Shown: piece by piece, positions 1 through 10,300 of the stretch
Layout of the letters: the number at the start of each line of letters is the position of its first letter
How positions within the stretch are numbered: the stretch's first letter is position 1
NCBI GenBank assembly: GCA_027084145.1
Contig: JALWLM010000270.1
Coordinates: forward strand, 1 to 15,705
DNA: 15,705 bases
Direction: 5' to 3'
Source of the DNA: Crocinitomicaceae bacterium
Lineage (GTDB): Bacteria > Bacteroidota > Bacteroidia > Flavobacteriales_D > Crocinitomicaceae
Notes under the pieces: model-generated
Database searches by the model: none
Told to the model about the DNA's origin: nothing
The model's input: only the letters and a program-made list of their open reading frames with translations
Position numbers and translations under genes: made by a program

Positions 1-537
1 ATGAAGAACATGAATTCTTTCTATGTTGAATTCAGTTCTACAATTAAAAATACTTCTTCCGGAGTAAATGAAACAGAAACCGGTCGAGGATGGGTGAAAG
101 GCGAAAAATATTATGCTTCTTTTGGAGAAAACACGATTATTTCCAATGGAATGAAAGTCTGGACAATTGTCAAAGAAGAAAAATCCGTTTATGTTTCAGA
201 TGCCGATGATGAAGAAGATGCAATGAATCCTAAAAAAATGATGACAATTTGGGAAAACGGATTCAAAAACAGATATGCTAAATCAACTACACTAGGCGGA
301 GAAGATGTTCATGTAATTTATCTTTATCCCAAAAACCCGGGAGACGTTGAATATCACACTATTATGCTCTATATTTCTAAAACAAAAAATGAATTGAAAA
401 AAGTTCTTGTAAAAATGAAAGATGGAACAAGAATAACTTATTCAATTAAAAAATTACAAGCAAACCCAAGCGTTTCCGATAGCAAATTTGTCTTTAACAA
501 AAGTAAATATCCCGGATATACTATCATTAGAGATTAA
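1..537 (+). CDS. lolA: LolA-like outer-membrane lipoprotein carrier protein, 5' part missing
   Basis: This frame matches the mature part of Bacteroidota LolA-family proteins, periplasmic chaperones that carry lipoproteins from the inner to the outer membrane. The visible order of features fits the family: an NMNSFYVEFSST strand, a GWVKGEKYYASF strand, NGMKVWTIVKEEKSVYVSD, an acidic DDEEDAMNPKKMM helix, and a C-terminal ITYSIKKL...FVFNKSKYPGYTII region. The protein ends naturally at a TAA. The frame is open to base 1, and the 178 residues lack the signal peptide and the first helix expected of a protein of roughly 210 residues. The ATG at base 1 is therefore an internal methionine and the gene starts outside the window. 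A terminator follows directly, so this is the last gene of its transcript. Assignment to the LolA family is fairly sure; transport activity is inferred. Confidence 0.82.
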   Translation: MKNMNSFYVEFSSTIKNTSSGVNETETGRGWVKGEKYYASFGENTIISNGMKVWTIVKEEKSVYVSDADDEEDAMNPKKMMTIWENGFKNRYAKSTTLGGEDVHVIYLYPKNPGDVEYHTIMLYISKTKNELKKVLVKMKDGTRITYSIKKLQANPSVSDSKFVFNKSKYPGYTIIRD

Positions 538-566
538 TGTTTGTTTTTTTCATAAGTTAGATTTAG

Positions 567-589
567 ATGCACCTTCGGGTGCATTTTTT
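567..589 (+). terminator. Rho-independent terminator after lolA
   Basis: A perfect 7-bp stem (ATGCACC / GGTGCAT) closes a TTCG loop, the very stable C(UUCG)G type. It is followed by six T residues at 584-589. It lies 30 bases after the lolA stop and upstream of the pepT promoter, so it separates the two transcripts. Confidence 0.88.
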
Positions 590-612
590 ATGTCCCTTCT
601 ATTTCTCGTTAA

Positions 613-636
613 AAGTCTTAATCTTTTAAGTCTTAA
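613..636 (+). repeat. Two direct AAGTCTTAA repeats upstream of pepT, possible operator
   Basis: AAGTCTTAA occurs at 613-621 and again at 628-636, with starts 15 bases apart. The second copy lies inside an 11-base perfect palindrome, TTAAG-T-CTTAA (626-636), which falls where the -33 element of the downstream promoter would sit. Binding by a regulator is inferred from this geometry only. The region is A/T-rich, so chance is possible. Confidence 0.35.
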
Positions 637-652
637 AAAAAATTAAAATACT

Positions 653-660
653 TACATTTG
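653..660 (+). promoter_or_regulatory. Bacteroidota -7 promoter element for the pepT operon
   Basis: TACATTTG matches the Bacteroidota -7 consensus TAnnTTTG exactly. It lies 20 bases before the pepT ATG and after the upstream terminator, so the leader would be only about 14 bases. No clear TTG is present at the expected -33 position. The start region (AATAAAAAATATCAAT) has no Shine-Dalgarno sequence, as is usual for this phylum. Confidence 0.62.
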
Positions 661-680
661 ATTGAATAAAAAATATCAAT

Positions 681-1928
681 ATGGATAACTATAAATCAAG
701 TGTAGAAGAACGTTTAACAAAATATGTTCAAGTTGATACGGAAGCAGATCCAAATTCCAAATCTTTCCCCTCTTCTGAAAAACAAAAAAATCTTGCTCGA
801 ATTCTTGTTAAAGAACTTCAAGAATTAGGAGTAAATGATGCTGAAATGGATGAATACGGGTATGTTTTCGGAACACTTACAAACAACACCGGAAAAGAAT
901 TACCTGTCATTTGTTTTTGTGCACATATGGATACAGCACCTGATTGTTCAGGGAGTAATGTAAAACCAATCGTCCATAGAAACTACAATGGTGAACCGAT
1001 TATTTTACCTGATGATAAAACGCAAGTGATTACAACTGAAAGACATCCTTATTTAAAAGAAAAAATTGGTGATGATATTATCACGGCAAGCGGACTTACA
1101 CTTCTTGGAGCAGATGATAAAGCCGGAATAGCAATTATCATGGACTTAGTACAACATCTTCAGAATAACCCTGAAATTCCTCATCCCACTATTCGTATTT
1201 TATTTACACCTGATGAAGAAGTTGGGCGAGGAGTTGATCATCTTGACATGAATAAACTAAATGCTGATTTCGGTTACACGCTTGACGGAGGAAAATTAGG
1301 GTCTCTTGAAGATGAAAGTTTTTCAGCAGATGCTGTTACAGTGACCATCAATGGCATTCCAACGCATCCCGGATACGCTAAGAATAAAATGGTCAACGCT
1401 TTAAAAGTGGGAGCGGATTTCATTGCTTCACTACCAAAAGATGAATGGTCTCCCGAAACAACAGAAAAAAGAGAAGGTTTTGTTCACCCTGTTGCTTTTA
1501 ACGGAGGAATGGAACAAGTAAAAATTGAATTTATCATTCGAGATCATGATACTTCTAAATTAAAAGAACATGAGGATCGTCTTCATCAAATCTTAAAAGA
1601 TACGCTTTCTAATTATCCGAAACTGGAATATCAATTTGAAATAAAGGAACAATACAGAAACATGAAAGATGTCATTAAAACTGTTCCTTTTGTAACAGAC
1701 TATGCTATTGAAGCTATGAAAAAAGTGGGTATTGAACCAAAGGTAGATTTGATACGTGGCGGCACGGACGGTTCTCGACTTTCTTTTATGGGAATGCCTT
1801 GTCCTAATATTTTTACAGGAGAAATGGCGATTCATTCCAAACATGAATACGTAAGTGTACAAGACATGGAAAAAGCCACTAAGACATTGGTTGAACTCGT
1901 TCAAATATGGGCGAATCATAAAAAATAA
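681..1928 (+). CDS. pepT: Peptidase T (tripeptide aminopeptidase)
   Basis: This is a cytoplasmic M20B metallopeptidase that removes the N-terminal residue from tripeptides in the last steps of peptide breakdown. All family motifs are present. H82 and D84 are in CAHMDTAPD, the bridging aspartate D145 is in LLGADDKAG, and the catalytic and metal-binding pair E179-E180 is in FTPDEEVGRG. D202 is in TLDGG, the dimerisation-domain motif THPGYAKNKMVNA spans about 228-240, and H388 is in SKHEYVS. RGGTDGS (about 359-365) is also typical of PepT. At 415 residues it is full length (family about 405-415). The ATG lies just after a -7 promoter element. The stop codon touches the holA start, so pepT probably leads a pepT-holA-rsmE-DUF4159 transcript. 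The link between peptide breakdown and its partners looks like genomic convenience. Confidence 0.96.
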   Translation: MDNYKSSVEERLTKYVQVDTEADPNSKSFPSSEKQKNLARILVKELQELGVNDAEMDEYGYVFGTLTNNTGKELPVICFCAHMDTAPDCSGSNVKPIVHRNYNGEPIILPDDKTQVITTERHPYLKEKIGDDIITASGLTLLGADDKAGIAIIMDLVQHLQNNPEIPHPTIRILFTPDEEVGRGVDHLDMNKLNADFGYTLDGGKLGSLEDESFSADAVTVTINGIPTHPGYAKNKMVNALKVGADFIASLPKDEWSPETTEKREGFVHPVAFNGGMEQVKIEFIIRDHDTSKLKEHEDRLHQILKDTLSNYPKLEYQFEIKEQYRNMKDVIKTVPFVTDYAIEAMKKVGIEPKVDLIRGGTDGSRLSFMGMPCPNIFTGEMAIHSKHEYVSVQDMEKATKTLVELVQIWANHKK

Positions 1929-2927
1929 ATGGAACACAAGAGTATTATCCAAAATATTAAAAATAAATCGTTTGAGAAAGTTTATTTTCTTCACGGAGAA
2001 GAACCGTATTTCATTGATGAAATCACACAAGCGATTATTGATAATGCTCTTGAAGACCATGAAAGAGATTTTAATCAAAGTATTGTTTACGGAAAAGAGG
2101 CGGACATCAATAGTATCATTGCAGATGCACGTCAGTTTCCAATGATGGCACAACGACGATTGGTGATTATCAAAGAAGCTCAATATCTTCGAAACTTAGA
2201 AAACCTTACCCCGTATTTAGAAAATCCTTCGGATCAAACTGTTTTTGTTATCAATTATAAATACAAAAAATACGATTCAAGGAAAAAATCGATCAAAGCG
2301 GCAAAACAAAACGGAATTGTATTTCTTTCTAATAAAATCCCCGATTACAAACTCCCTGACTGGATTTCATCACTTGTAAAAGAAAAAGGATTCGGAATTA
2401 CTCAGAAATCCTGTATGCTTTTAGCGGAATACTTAGGAGATGATTTGGGAAGAGTTTCCACTGAAATTGACAAATTAGCAATTATTCTGGAAAAAGGTAC
2501 AACCATTAATGAAGTTCATATTGAAGAAAACATTGGTATTTCAAAAGAATATAATGCCTTTGAGCTTGTAGATGCAATCGGAACAAGAAACTTGGAGAAA
2601 GCAATGAAAATTGTTGATTATTTTGATAAAAATCCAAAAGCGGGAAATATGGTTATGATTGTATCCAATATTTTTAAATTCCATCTTCAAATGATGAAAA
2701 TCCATTTTTTACCCGATAAGTCACGTCAAAACATTGCTTCCGCACTACAAGTCCATCCTTTTGTCGCAGGTAAAATTCTACAATCATCACAATATTACAA
2801 CCCTAAAAAAATTGCTAAAAACATTGCCATATTAGAAGAATATGATTTAAAATCAAAAGGAGTTGGAAACAGCAGTTTTAATCAAGGAGAACTTCTCAAA
2901 GAAATGATTTTTAAACTCATCATATAA
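1929..2927 (+). CDS. holA: DNA polymerase III subunit delta
   Basis: HolA is the delta subunit of the clamp-loader complex. It opens the beta sliding clamp so that it can be placed on primed DNA. The 332 residues show the expected family layout. An N-terminal AAA+-like segment contains VYFLHGEEPYFIDEI (about 18-33), in the position of a Walker A motif that is degenerate in delta. A basic linker follows (YKYKKYDSRKKSIKAAK, about 109-125). Next come the DLGRVSTEIDKLAI region (about 173-186), NAFELVDAIGTRN (about 207-219), and a helical C-terminal domain. The ATG directly follows the pepT TAA with no base between, and the TAA overlaps the rsmE ATG by one base (TAATG). Translation of the three genes is thus probably coupled. 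No ribosome-binding motif stands out. Confidence 0.92.
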   Translation: MEHKSIIQNIKNKSFEKVYFLHGEEPYFIDEITQAIIDNALEDHERDFNQSIVYGKEADINSIIADARQFPMMAQRRLVIIKEAQYLRNLENLTPYLENPSDQTVFVINYKYKKYDSRKKSIKAAKQNGIVFLSNKIPDYKLPDWISSLVKEKGFGITQKSCMLLAEYLGDDLGRVSTEIDKLAIILEKGTTINEVHIEENIGISKEYNAFELVDAIGTRNLEKAMKIVDYFDKNPKAGNMVMIVSNIFKFHLQMMKIHFLPDKSRQNIASALQVHPFVAGKILQSSQYYNPKKIAKNIAILEEYDLKSKGVGNSSFNQGELLKEMIFKLII

Positions 2928-3625
2928 TGCGTTTATTTTTCGACGAACAAATTATACCGGACAGTATAACATATACGCTAAGTGAAGAGGAATCTAAACA
3001 TATCGTTAAAGTGCTTCGCCTTCAAGAAGGAGATAAAATCGGTTTAATCAATGGAAAAGGCTCATCCTTTACTTGCCTAATTATTTCTGCCCACCCTAAA
3101 AGATGTCGCTTAAAAATATTAAACCACTCTTTTACGCCTCCACCCGAATATGATATTCACATTGCCATTGCTCCCACAAAACAAATGGAACGCATTGAGT
3201 GGTTTGTAGAAAAAGCGACTGAAATAGGGGTTACAGAAATCAGTCTTATCCTGTGTAAAAATACCGAACGAAATAAACTGAAAATAGAACGACTTACCAA
3301 AAAAGCAATTTCTGCCATCAAACAATCCAAACGTTTATATCTTCCGAGAATAAATCCTCTTATTTCTTTTGAATCTTTTGTAAACAAGAATCCTAACGGA
3401 CTCATTGCACACTGTGAAGAAAATTTAGAACGATTGCATTTTAAAGATTACTTTCAAAAAACAAAATGCCCTATTCTCATTGGTCCTGAGGGAGATTTTA
3501 CAGAAAAAGAAATCAAAATAGCATTAAAAAACGGATATAAAGCCATAACTTTGGGAGAAAACCGGCTTCGAACAGAAACAGCAGCTCTCTATGCTTGTAT
3601 GTACGCTAAAATTTGTTTAGAATGA
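2927..3625 (+). CDS. rsmE: 16S rRNA (uracil-1498-N3)-methyltransferase RsmE
   Basis: RsmE uses S-adenosylmethionine to methylate N3 of U1498 in the decoding region of 16S rRNA. The N-terminal PUA-like RNA-binding part contains SKHIVKVLRLQEGDKIGLINGKG (about 23-45). The C-terminal SPOUT domain has the trefoil-knot cofactor motifs PILIGPEGDFTEKEI (about 184-198) and ITLGENRLRTETAALYA (about 207-223). KQMERIEWFVEKATEIGV (about 84-101) and NTERNK are also family signatures. At 232 residues it is a normal length. It overlaps holA by one base and its TGA overlaps the next ATG by four bases (ATGA). In related bacteria rsmE is often followed by a DUF4159 gene, as here (from memory). Confidence 0.95.
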   Translation: MRLFFDEQIIPDSITYTLSEEESKHIVKVLRLQEGDKIGLINGKGSSFTCLIISAHPKRCRLKILNHSFTPPPEYDIHIAIAPTKQMERIEWFVEKATEIGVTEISLILCKNTERNKLKIERLTKKAISAIKQSKRLYLPRINPLISFESFVNKNPNGLIAHCEENLERLHFKDYFQKTKCPILIGPEGDFTEKEIKIALKNGYKAITLGENRLRTETAALYACMYAKICLE

Positions 3626-4278
3626 GACATTATTTACTGACTATTTCATGGGTTTTAACTGCCTTTATTGCTCAAAGCCAACAAGGTACTTATCAATTTG
3701 CCGTATTAAAATACAATGGAGGTGGCGATTATTATGCAAACCCGACCTCTGTTCCCAACTTAGTTAAATTCTGTAATGAGCAGTTAAAAATGAATATTGC
3801 CCCTGAAGTACCTTATGTAGAAGTCGGAAGCCCCGATCTTTTCCTTTATCCTTTCATCCACATGACGGGGCATGGAAATGTTGTTTTTTCTTCTTCGGAA
3901 CTGGATAATTTAAGGACCTATTTGCGAAGCGGAGGTTTTTTGCATATCGATGACAATTACGGAATGGACCAATTCATTCGTGTAGAAATTAAAAAATTAT
4001 TTCCGGATAAAGAATTGGTTGAACTCCCCTTTGACCACGAAATTTTTCATCAAAAATATGACTTCAATGGTCTTCCAAAGATACACGAGCATGACGGAAA
4101 ACGCCCTCAAGCTTTAGCTATCATTGAAAATGGAAAAATCTTATTGCTTTACACCTATGAAACGGATTTAGGGGATGGATGGGAAGACCCGGAAGTACAT
4201 AATGACCCTCCTATGAAACGATTAGAAGCGCTACAAATGGGAGCAAATATTGTGATCTATGCTTTCATGAAACGATAA
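3622..4278 (+). CDS. Exported DUF4159 domain protein
   Basis: This is a DUF4159-family protein of 218 residues whose biochemical function is unknown. An N-terminal signal peptide (MRHYLLTISWVLTAFIAQS, cut probably just before QQGTY) sends it across the inner membrane. The rest is one compact domain. Recognisable parts are FAVLKYNGGGDYY, PFIHMTGHGNVVFSSSELDNLRTYL, GGFLHIDDNYGMD, and FDHEIFHQKYDF, followed by the ETDLGDGWEDPEVHND segment. The GGFLHIDDNYG portion resembles the glutamine-amidotransferase-like fold seen in related uncharacterised proteins, but no catalytic triad can be claimed. I chose the ATG at 3622 over an in-frame TTG at 3613: the ATG gives a classic ATGA overlap with rsmE and starts cleanly at the signal peptide. 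The 99 bases that follow, up to the convergent sprA, hold no convincing terminator. Confidence 0.85.
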   Translation: MRHYLLTISWVLTAFIAQSQQGTYQFAVLKYNGGGDYYANPTSVPNLVKFCNEQLKMNIAPEVPYVEVGSPDLFLYPFIHMTGHGNVVFSSSELDNLRTYLRSGGFLHIDDNYGMDQFIRVEIKKLFPDKELVELPFDHEIFHQKYDFNGLPKIHEHDGKRPQALAIIENGKILLLYTYETDLGDGWEDPEVHNDPPMKRLEALQMGANIVIYAFMKR

Positions 4279-4377
4279 GATAAAGAAACCTATTGTTCCA
4301 CCATTTACAGTAAAGAAATTAGTGATATCCAATCTAAAATAACATACACTACGATATCCTTTTGTATCTATAGACAA

Positions 4378-7300
4378 TTACTGCACTCCCGCTAAATTAA
4401 ATCTCAAACGGATACCTGTATTCATGTTACCTGTTCGATAAGAATTTGCTATTTTAGGAGTATTTAATGTTTGATTGTAATAGAATTGTAACAATAAATG
4501 TTTTGATAAATTATAATCTGCTGTAGCTTTAATCGACACGACTTTTTGTCCTGCAGTTGCTTGATTGGTGGCTTCAACAATCTTTCGAATCACTGTCAAA
4601 TTATCTCTAAATGAAACATCAAAACGAACATTTACAGGACTTGGATCTATCTTTTTGTGTATTTTAATCTTTTTAAACTTATACCCCAATCCTATCACCC
4701 ATTCTGTCCCTAAAATCTCTGTCACTTGATTATTATTCAATGAAAGTGTTGATGTTCTATCTTTTTTATACTCAAATTTTGTGGTCAGATTCTGTCCTGC
4801 TACTTTCCATGTAGCATCAATTCCCAATAATGGAGAAAATGCTTCAGTGATAGAAATATTTTGTACTTGCATATTTGGAATAAAGTTATTATTCAAATCT
4901 CTTGCAACCGGGTTCCCGTTTACATCCTCTACAGCATTCAAATTGGTCTGCATTCCATTAACGCTAATTGTTGAATTATACGAATGCCTTAAAACAAAAT
5001 TTCGCACATATTTCTGCATCAATTTAAATTTCTTTAATCCGTTATAATTCATTGACCAATTCGGTAACGGTAAATTCCGTACAGGATCAATATTTTTATC
5101 ATTCAATTTTCTATCAGAATAAGTCGTCAAGAATGCACCTATAATAACGTTTTGATGTGTTGGTCCATATCCGTCGTAATAACCTGACGCCAAAGGTGCT
5201 ACCCCATGCTGTTCACCTAATAATCGGGATACTTCTTTTCTCTGTTCTCGTAACTTTTGGAAGACTGACGATTGATATTCTTTTCCAAATTTCACAAATG
5301 AAGAGTTTAATGAGGCATTAGAATAGGTGACGGTAGCTACATCAAATCTACTTTGACTTTCGAATTGATTTGTTGCTGTATTCCATCTAAAAAATTCCCC
5401 CGAAGAAATGCTAAACATTTTCTTAGCATTCAAGTCAATCGATAAATCTTTAATCGGCTCTAAGGTTGCTCTTAAACTTAAATTTTCAGTGTGTGTATTT
5501 GTATATTGTTTATTTAAGTTTTCATTACGAACCAACCAGTTATAATCTCGAGCTAGCGTTGCAACATTATAATTCGTTTCTTTTCCCCATATATTGTATC
5601 GTTGTTTTCCTAATATGAAAGGAGTCATCCCTGTATTAAACCCCGGATTATGACCTAAAACACTTATACTTTGATTATATCCCGGCAACAATGTTCCGTC
5701 AGTTAAGGCATAAGTTCCTGAAACATTTCTTACTGTCATCAGTAATCGCGCTAAGAATGCCGGAACAGGAGGTACTTTACCTTTATATTTTTTCTCACGC
5801 TCTTTTTTACGTTCTTCTCTTCTCTCCTCTCTTTCTTTTTTACGAAGTTCTTTCTTCGTCATTTCACTTTCCGGTTTTTCAGGAGTCTTGGTCTCTTTGT
5901 CTTTCTCTTTTCCCTTTTCTTTTCCATCTGTAATTACATTAAGGGCTCTAACACGGCTACGTCTTCCTCCTCCATTAACTTTCTTGAAAAACGGCACTTT
6001 ATTGTAAAGTGTGGTAAAGTTTAATTGTGCGGTCATGTTTATATCACGACTATTTTGGATTGTATTACCGAATTCTTCTTGTGCCAAAGGAGCTCGTTGC
6101 CAGTTATATGATGCTGAATATTTAACGTTTGCACTCATCCAGTTGGTTAGAGGAAGCTTATCTAATGGGAGGGTATAACTTAAACTATAATTCTGAGAAT
6201 AATCCATCGGTGTACCCAATGTTGCCATTTGTTTTCGGATGGTATCCTTGAAAATTTGATATGAAAAAGCGTCTTCTTTTCTATCTACACGTCCATCTGC
6301 TTCTCTAAAAATGGATTGATTGGTCGCGTCAAATTTGAATTTCAATTTTCGGGTCAAATCATACTGTAAACCATATTTTCTATTCCAATTAAATCGTTTG
6401 ACGTAAACCGGTCTAAACTCATAATCAGGAACAATATTGTTTCTAATCTGCCGCTCATTATAATTTCTAATGACATCAGTCGAAAATGATATGTTTTTAG
6501 GTTTTAAATAGAAGTTTATATCTCTTATTAAAGCAAACCAATCTGATTTCTTCAAGAACTTAACTTTCTTAAACGGCGTAATTGGTTTTGAATTAAATGA
6601 ATAGTTATAATTTAATCCTCCTGACCATATTTTAGTCCTGTCATAGTTTGTATTAAAATCTCTTCTGAATGTTTCCGAATAAGAATAGTTTGCTGCCCAA
6701 TTTGATATTCGCCACATTCTTGGCTTAGCTCCCGCTTTAATTTCTTTCCTTACATTCGTAAAGTTATATGATTTTCTTTCCACAAAGTCTTGTCCCAATT
6801 TAGCTCTCTTTCTTCTTGTTTCCGGATCATAATCTCTCAATCTGATATCAGGATTAAACGGGTCATATTCAGGATTAATGATGCCTAATGAATAAGAATA
6901 GAAAAACGGTAGTGATACTCTTGCTCTACGCCCGAAAAATTGTCCTAATTGAACATTTGTATTCATATCAAATCCAATTTGCTCGTAACGTTGCCTTTCT
7001 TGTACTCGGCTTTCTACCGAGCCCCAATTCGTTCCTGAATAATTTCCTGACATATTCAAATTGGCAAAATCAGCAAACTGAACTTTCATTTGTGCAATAG
7101 CCGCAGAACCTCCTTCACTAATAAAATCCGTTAGACGTAATTCATTGACCCAAACAATAGCACATTTGGGCTGACCATCTTCGTTCCAGCTATCCAATTG
7201 ATGCGTATTTTTGTGGGGATTTCGTACACCGATCATTATCGTTTTCAGTCCTTGCAAATTAGGATTCCCCTTCACTCGAATAATTCGATTTCCATTTTTA

Positions 7301-10300
7301 GGGTCTTTAGAGGAATACAAAGAAGTATAAGACACCGATGAATTACCTCCTTCGATGAGCTCATTTCGCTTCTTTTTTAGATTGATTAAATCTTCAAAGA
7401 CAATCTCCATCATATTTTCTTCCGGCCAAATTTCCGTATCTGAATTTGTTCCCCATGGAGTAACTTTCAATGGTAATTCATATTCATAATAATTATCCGT
7501 AAAATCTGTTCCTAAACGAACAAAAACAGTGACATCTTCATCATTCAAAGGTTTGGCAGGATCTACTTCTTCCGCGTGAATAAACATTTTTAGTTTCTTA
7601 TAATTACGGATATCAAACTGTACATTTCGGTAAGCGGCTCTTGCATCTCCATCCTGCAAGTCACAAACTTCCAACATTAAAGACTGTTCATTTAATAATC
7701 TCTGAAATGTTTGTGATGGATCTGTTTCTTGCTGTATTCCCGGAGGAATCACATACCCAATAGGGTCTCGATCATTGTGTTCTTGGATGTTAACAGCTCC
7801 AATATTAAAAGTTGTTAAACTCGGATCAACAACAACACCTTCTCCCGGATCTGTTAAATCCAATAAATACCTTCTCCATTCTCCTCGAATAAATTCCATG
7901 CGAGCAAAACGAAGTACAACTTCTTCATCAAAATTCTTTAAGAAAATTCTCATAAAACGGATAGATCTGAAATCATTGATTCCGTTAATTCTATTTTCAA
8001 AAGCCGTAACAGGAACTCTAAATTGTATCCATCGTTCTACATCTCCATTCCCTTTCGTATAATTTTGAATACCTGTAATAAAATTCTTTCCTACTGCAAT
8101 ATCTGAAGGTCGAAGACTTATTCTATATTGGAAATAAGCTTCTGATTCTGATAAATTATTATCTAAATTAATATCTTCAATATCCGGACTATTTGTACTA
8201 ATTGTTGGATACCCATCATTGTTCATCGTATCTGACATCTCCGTTGTAGGAGAATTGCCTTCCATTCCGTTATATTTCTTATATCGTTCAAGAATATTTA
8301 ATTTTTGATTATCATAATCATCATCACGATAATAATTATAATCATCATTTGAAGGGTCTGCCAACATTTTAGCTTTTACCTGAGGATCAATATTCGGGTT
8401 ATTTTGTACCCAATTAACATAATTGATATAATGTTGTCTTTCTTCCTCATTTTTCCATCCGTCTAAACCAACATCTTGATTAACACGTGCTTCAGGATCA
8501 TTATCAAAAGCATTAACGACAACTTGTAACGTGGAAACTTTTGCCCAAGTCGTTGTATCTAAGTTATCATCTGCCGGTATTCCTGTAGGAGGCAATCCGT
8601 TCTCAAAGCTTTTTCTCGAATCAGGTAGAATATCTTCGGATATATTCCCTAAATTAATATATAAATCTCCTCCTGTATGTTGTGAATTTGGATTTACAGC
8701 CTCTGCATCAGCGTTAAACGGATCCAGCATCCAAAATTGAATATATTCAATGTTTGCATTTTCAAAATTTGTCGTTGTTAGGGAACGCATAATTCCCGCC
8801 CATCGATTTTCGGGATCAGTAAATGTTCCATCTGCATTAACTGTATTGGTTGTATCATAATTATACATCCCTCTTTCTTTCGGATAATAAGCCAAATCTA
8901 ATGTTGCTACGTTCGTTATAGAACCATATTGTGGATCGAAATTGGGCCAAATATCTTTTTGATTAACCAATCGCATTCGACTATCCGACAACATTGAAGG
9001 ATCATCTTTAATATGCTCCGGAGTTAAATTATTATTTTGATAAAATAATGGATCAACAATATACCAAGCCAATTTTGCTCGTTTAAATCCTGCACTTAAA
9101 TCTTGATTTGCAGCTTCCGGAAACAAAGCAGGCTGTCCTTTCGGAATAGATGCTAACTTCCAAGATTGAATTGATTTTAAATCAATGGTACTTTGTGCTC
9201 CTTCAAAATCATCGATATAAGAAGTTCCGTTTTTATTAATCGCCCTTGGTTGTCCGGGAATTAAATGAGCAACTTCTCCCGTAAATGATAATGTTGATTT
9301 TTCTTTGGTCGAAATCACCGGTAAAATATCAACCATCTTTGTTAAGAAAGGTACTTCCGTTCTATAAGAAACATCTAATCCGACAACATTATTTTTAAAC
9401 GGTTCACTACCAATGTCCACTTTTTGTGTAATGGGTCGTTCCATCATTCTCATCCAAGTTGCCCCAACATTTAATTTAGGACTAAATCGATGTAATATTC
9501 TTGCCCCCAACATTGATTTTGCTTGAAAACCAAAAACGGAATTACTTTCTATGGAGATTTTAATCGGTACATTGGCTTCCAATATTCCCGTATTCAAAAT
9601 ACGTACTCTACCAAGATTATAATCCACCGTAAAATCTTGTCCTTCCACTAATTTAATTCCTCCTGCCGTTACCGTTACGGCTCCTTCGGGTACATTTAAT
9701 ACATTTAATGGAATATCAGAGCTTACTGAAGACTGATATTGTCCTTTTAATACAAAACGATTCTTACTTGGGATTTGCTGTGCTGCGGTACGTGTAGAGT
9801 CATATAATTCCGTGTAAGCTACTCTATCGACGACTGCTTGAGCAACATTTGCTGCTAGTAATTTATCTGCTAATGTTTTTCCAAAAGGTTCTACCGTAGA
9901 AAAATAAATTCTCCCGTTTCTAACATTAATTGTTCCTCCATTCTCTGCTCTCGAACCATTATAATTAATGGGGACAAAATCAAAAACACCATCCGGAAAT
10001 GGTTGATTATTGATATTGATTTTATCCATCTCAAGCAAAGTAACAAGTTGTTTATCATCTATTCCTTGAATATTATTCCCCAGGTTGTCAGCAGGTAAAA
10101 ACGGAACTAAAACAGAAGTTGCGGGATTATTATATAAAACATCTAATCGGAAACCTTCTTGATCAACTTGATAAGCACCGATAGAATAAACATTTTTCAT
10201 CATTAGATCCCATGTTTTGTTGTATGGGCTTAAAATGGTAGGCCGAAGTAATTTTAAAATCAAGGCATTTGTACCATCAATTCCATCCGTTGAAAATTCT

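Noticed and set aside
1..3. ATG at base 1 as the true start of the LolA-like gene.
   Set aside because: The frame is open to the edge, and the expected signal peptide and first helix are missing, so the methionine is internal.
1593..2183. 196-codon open frame on the - strand across the end of pepT and start of holA.
   Set aside because: It is antisense to two clear genes, rich in Phe/Ile/Asn/Ser in a way expected from reading their complement, and has no recognisable motif.
3613..3621. TTG start for the DUF4159 gene, adding three residues.
   Set aside because: The ATG at 3622 gives the usual ATGA overlap with rsmE and a cleaner signal peptide.
4324..4359. Two GATATCC copies between the convergent DUF4159 and sprA genes, considered as a terminator stem.
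   Set aside because: Only the 6-base self-complementary core could pair, over a loop of more than 20 bases, and there is no G/C-rich stem with a T run.
5770..5935. The charged SprA stretch as a sign of frameshift or assembly error.
   Set aside because: The frame is continuous on both sides with good SprA-like sequence, so it is a genuine low-complexity linker.
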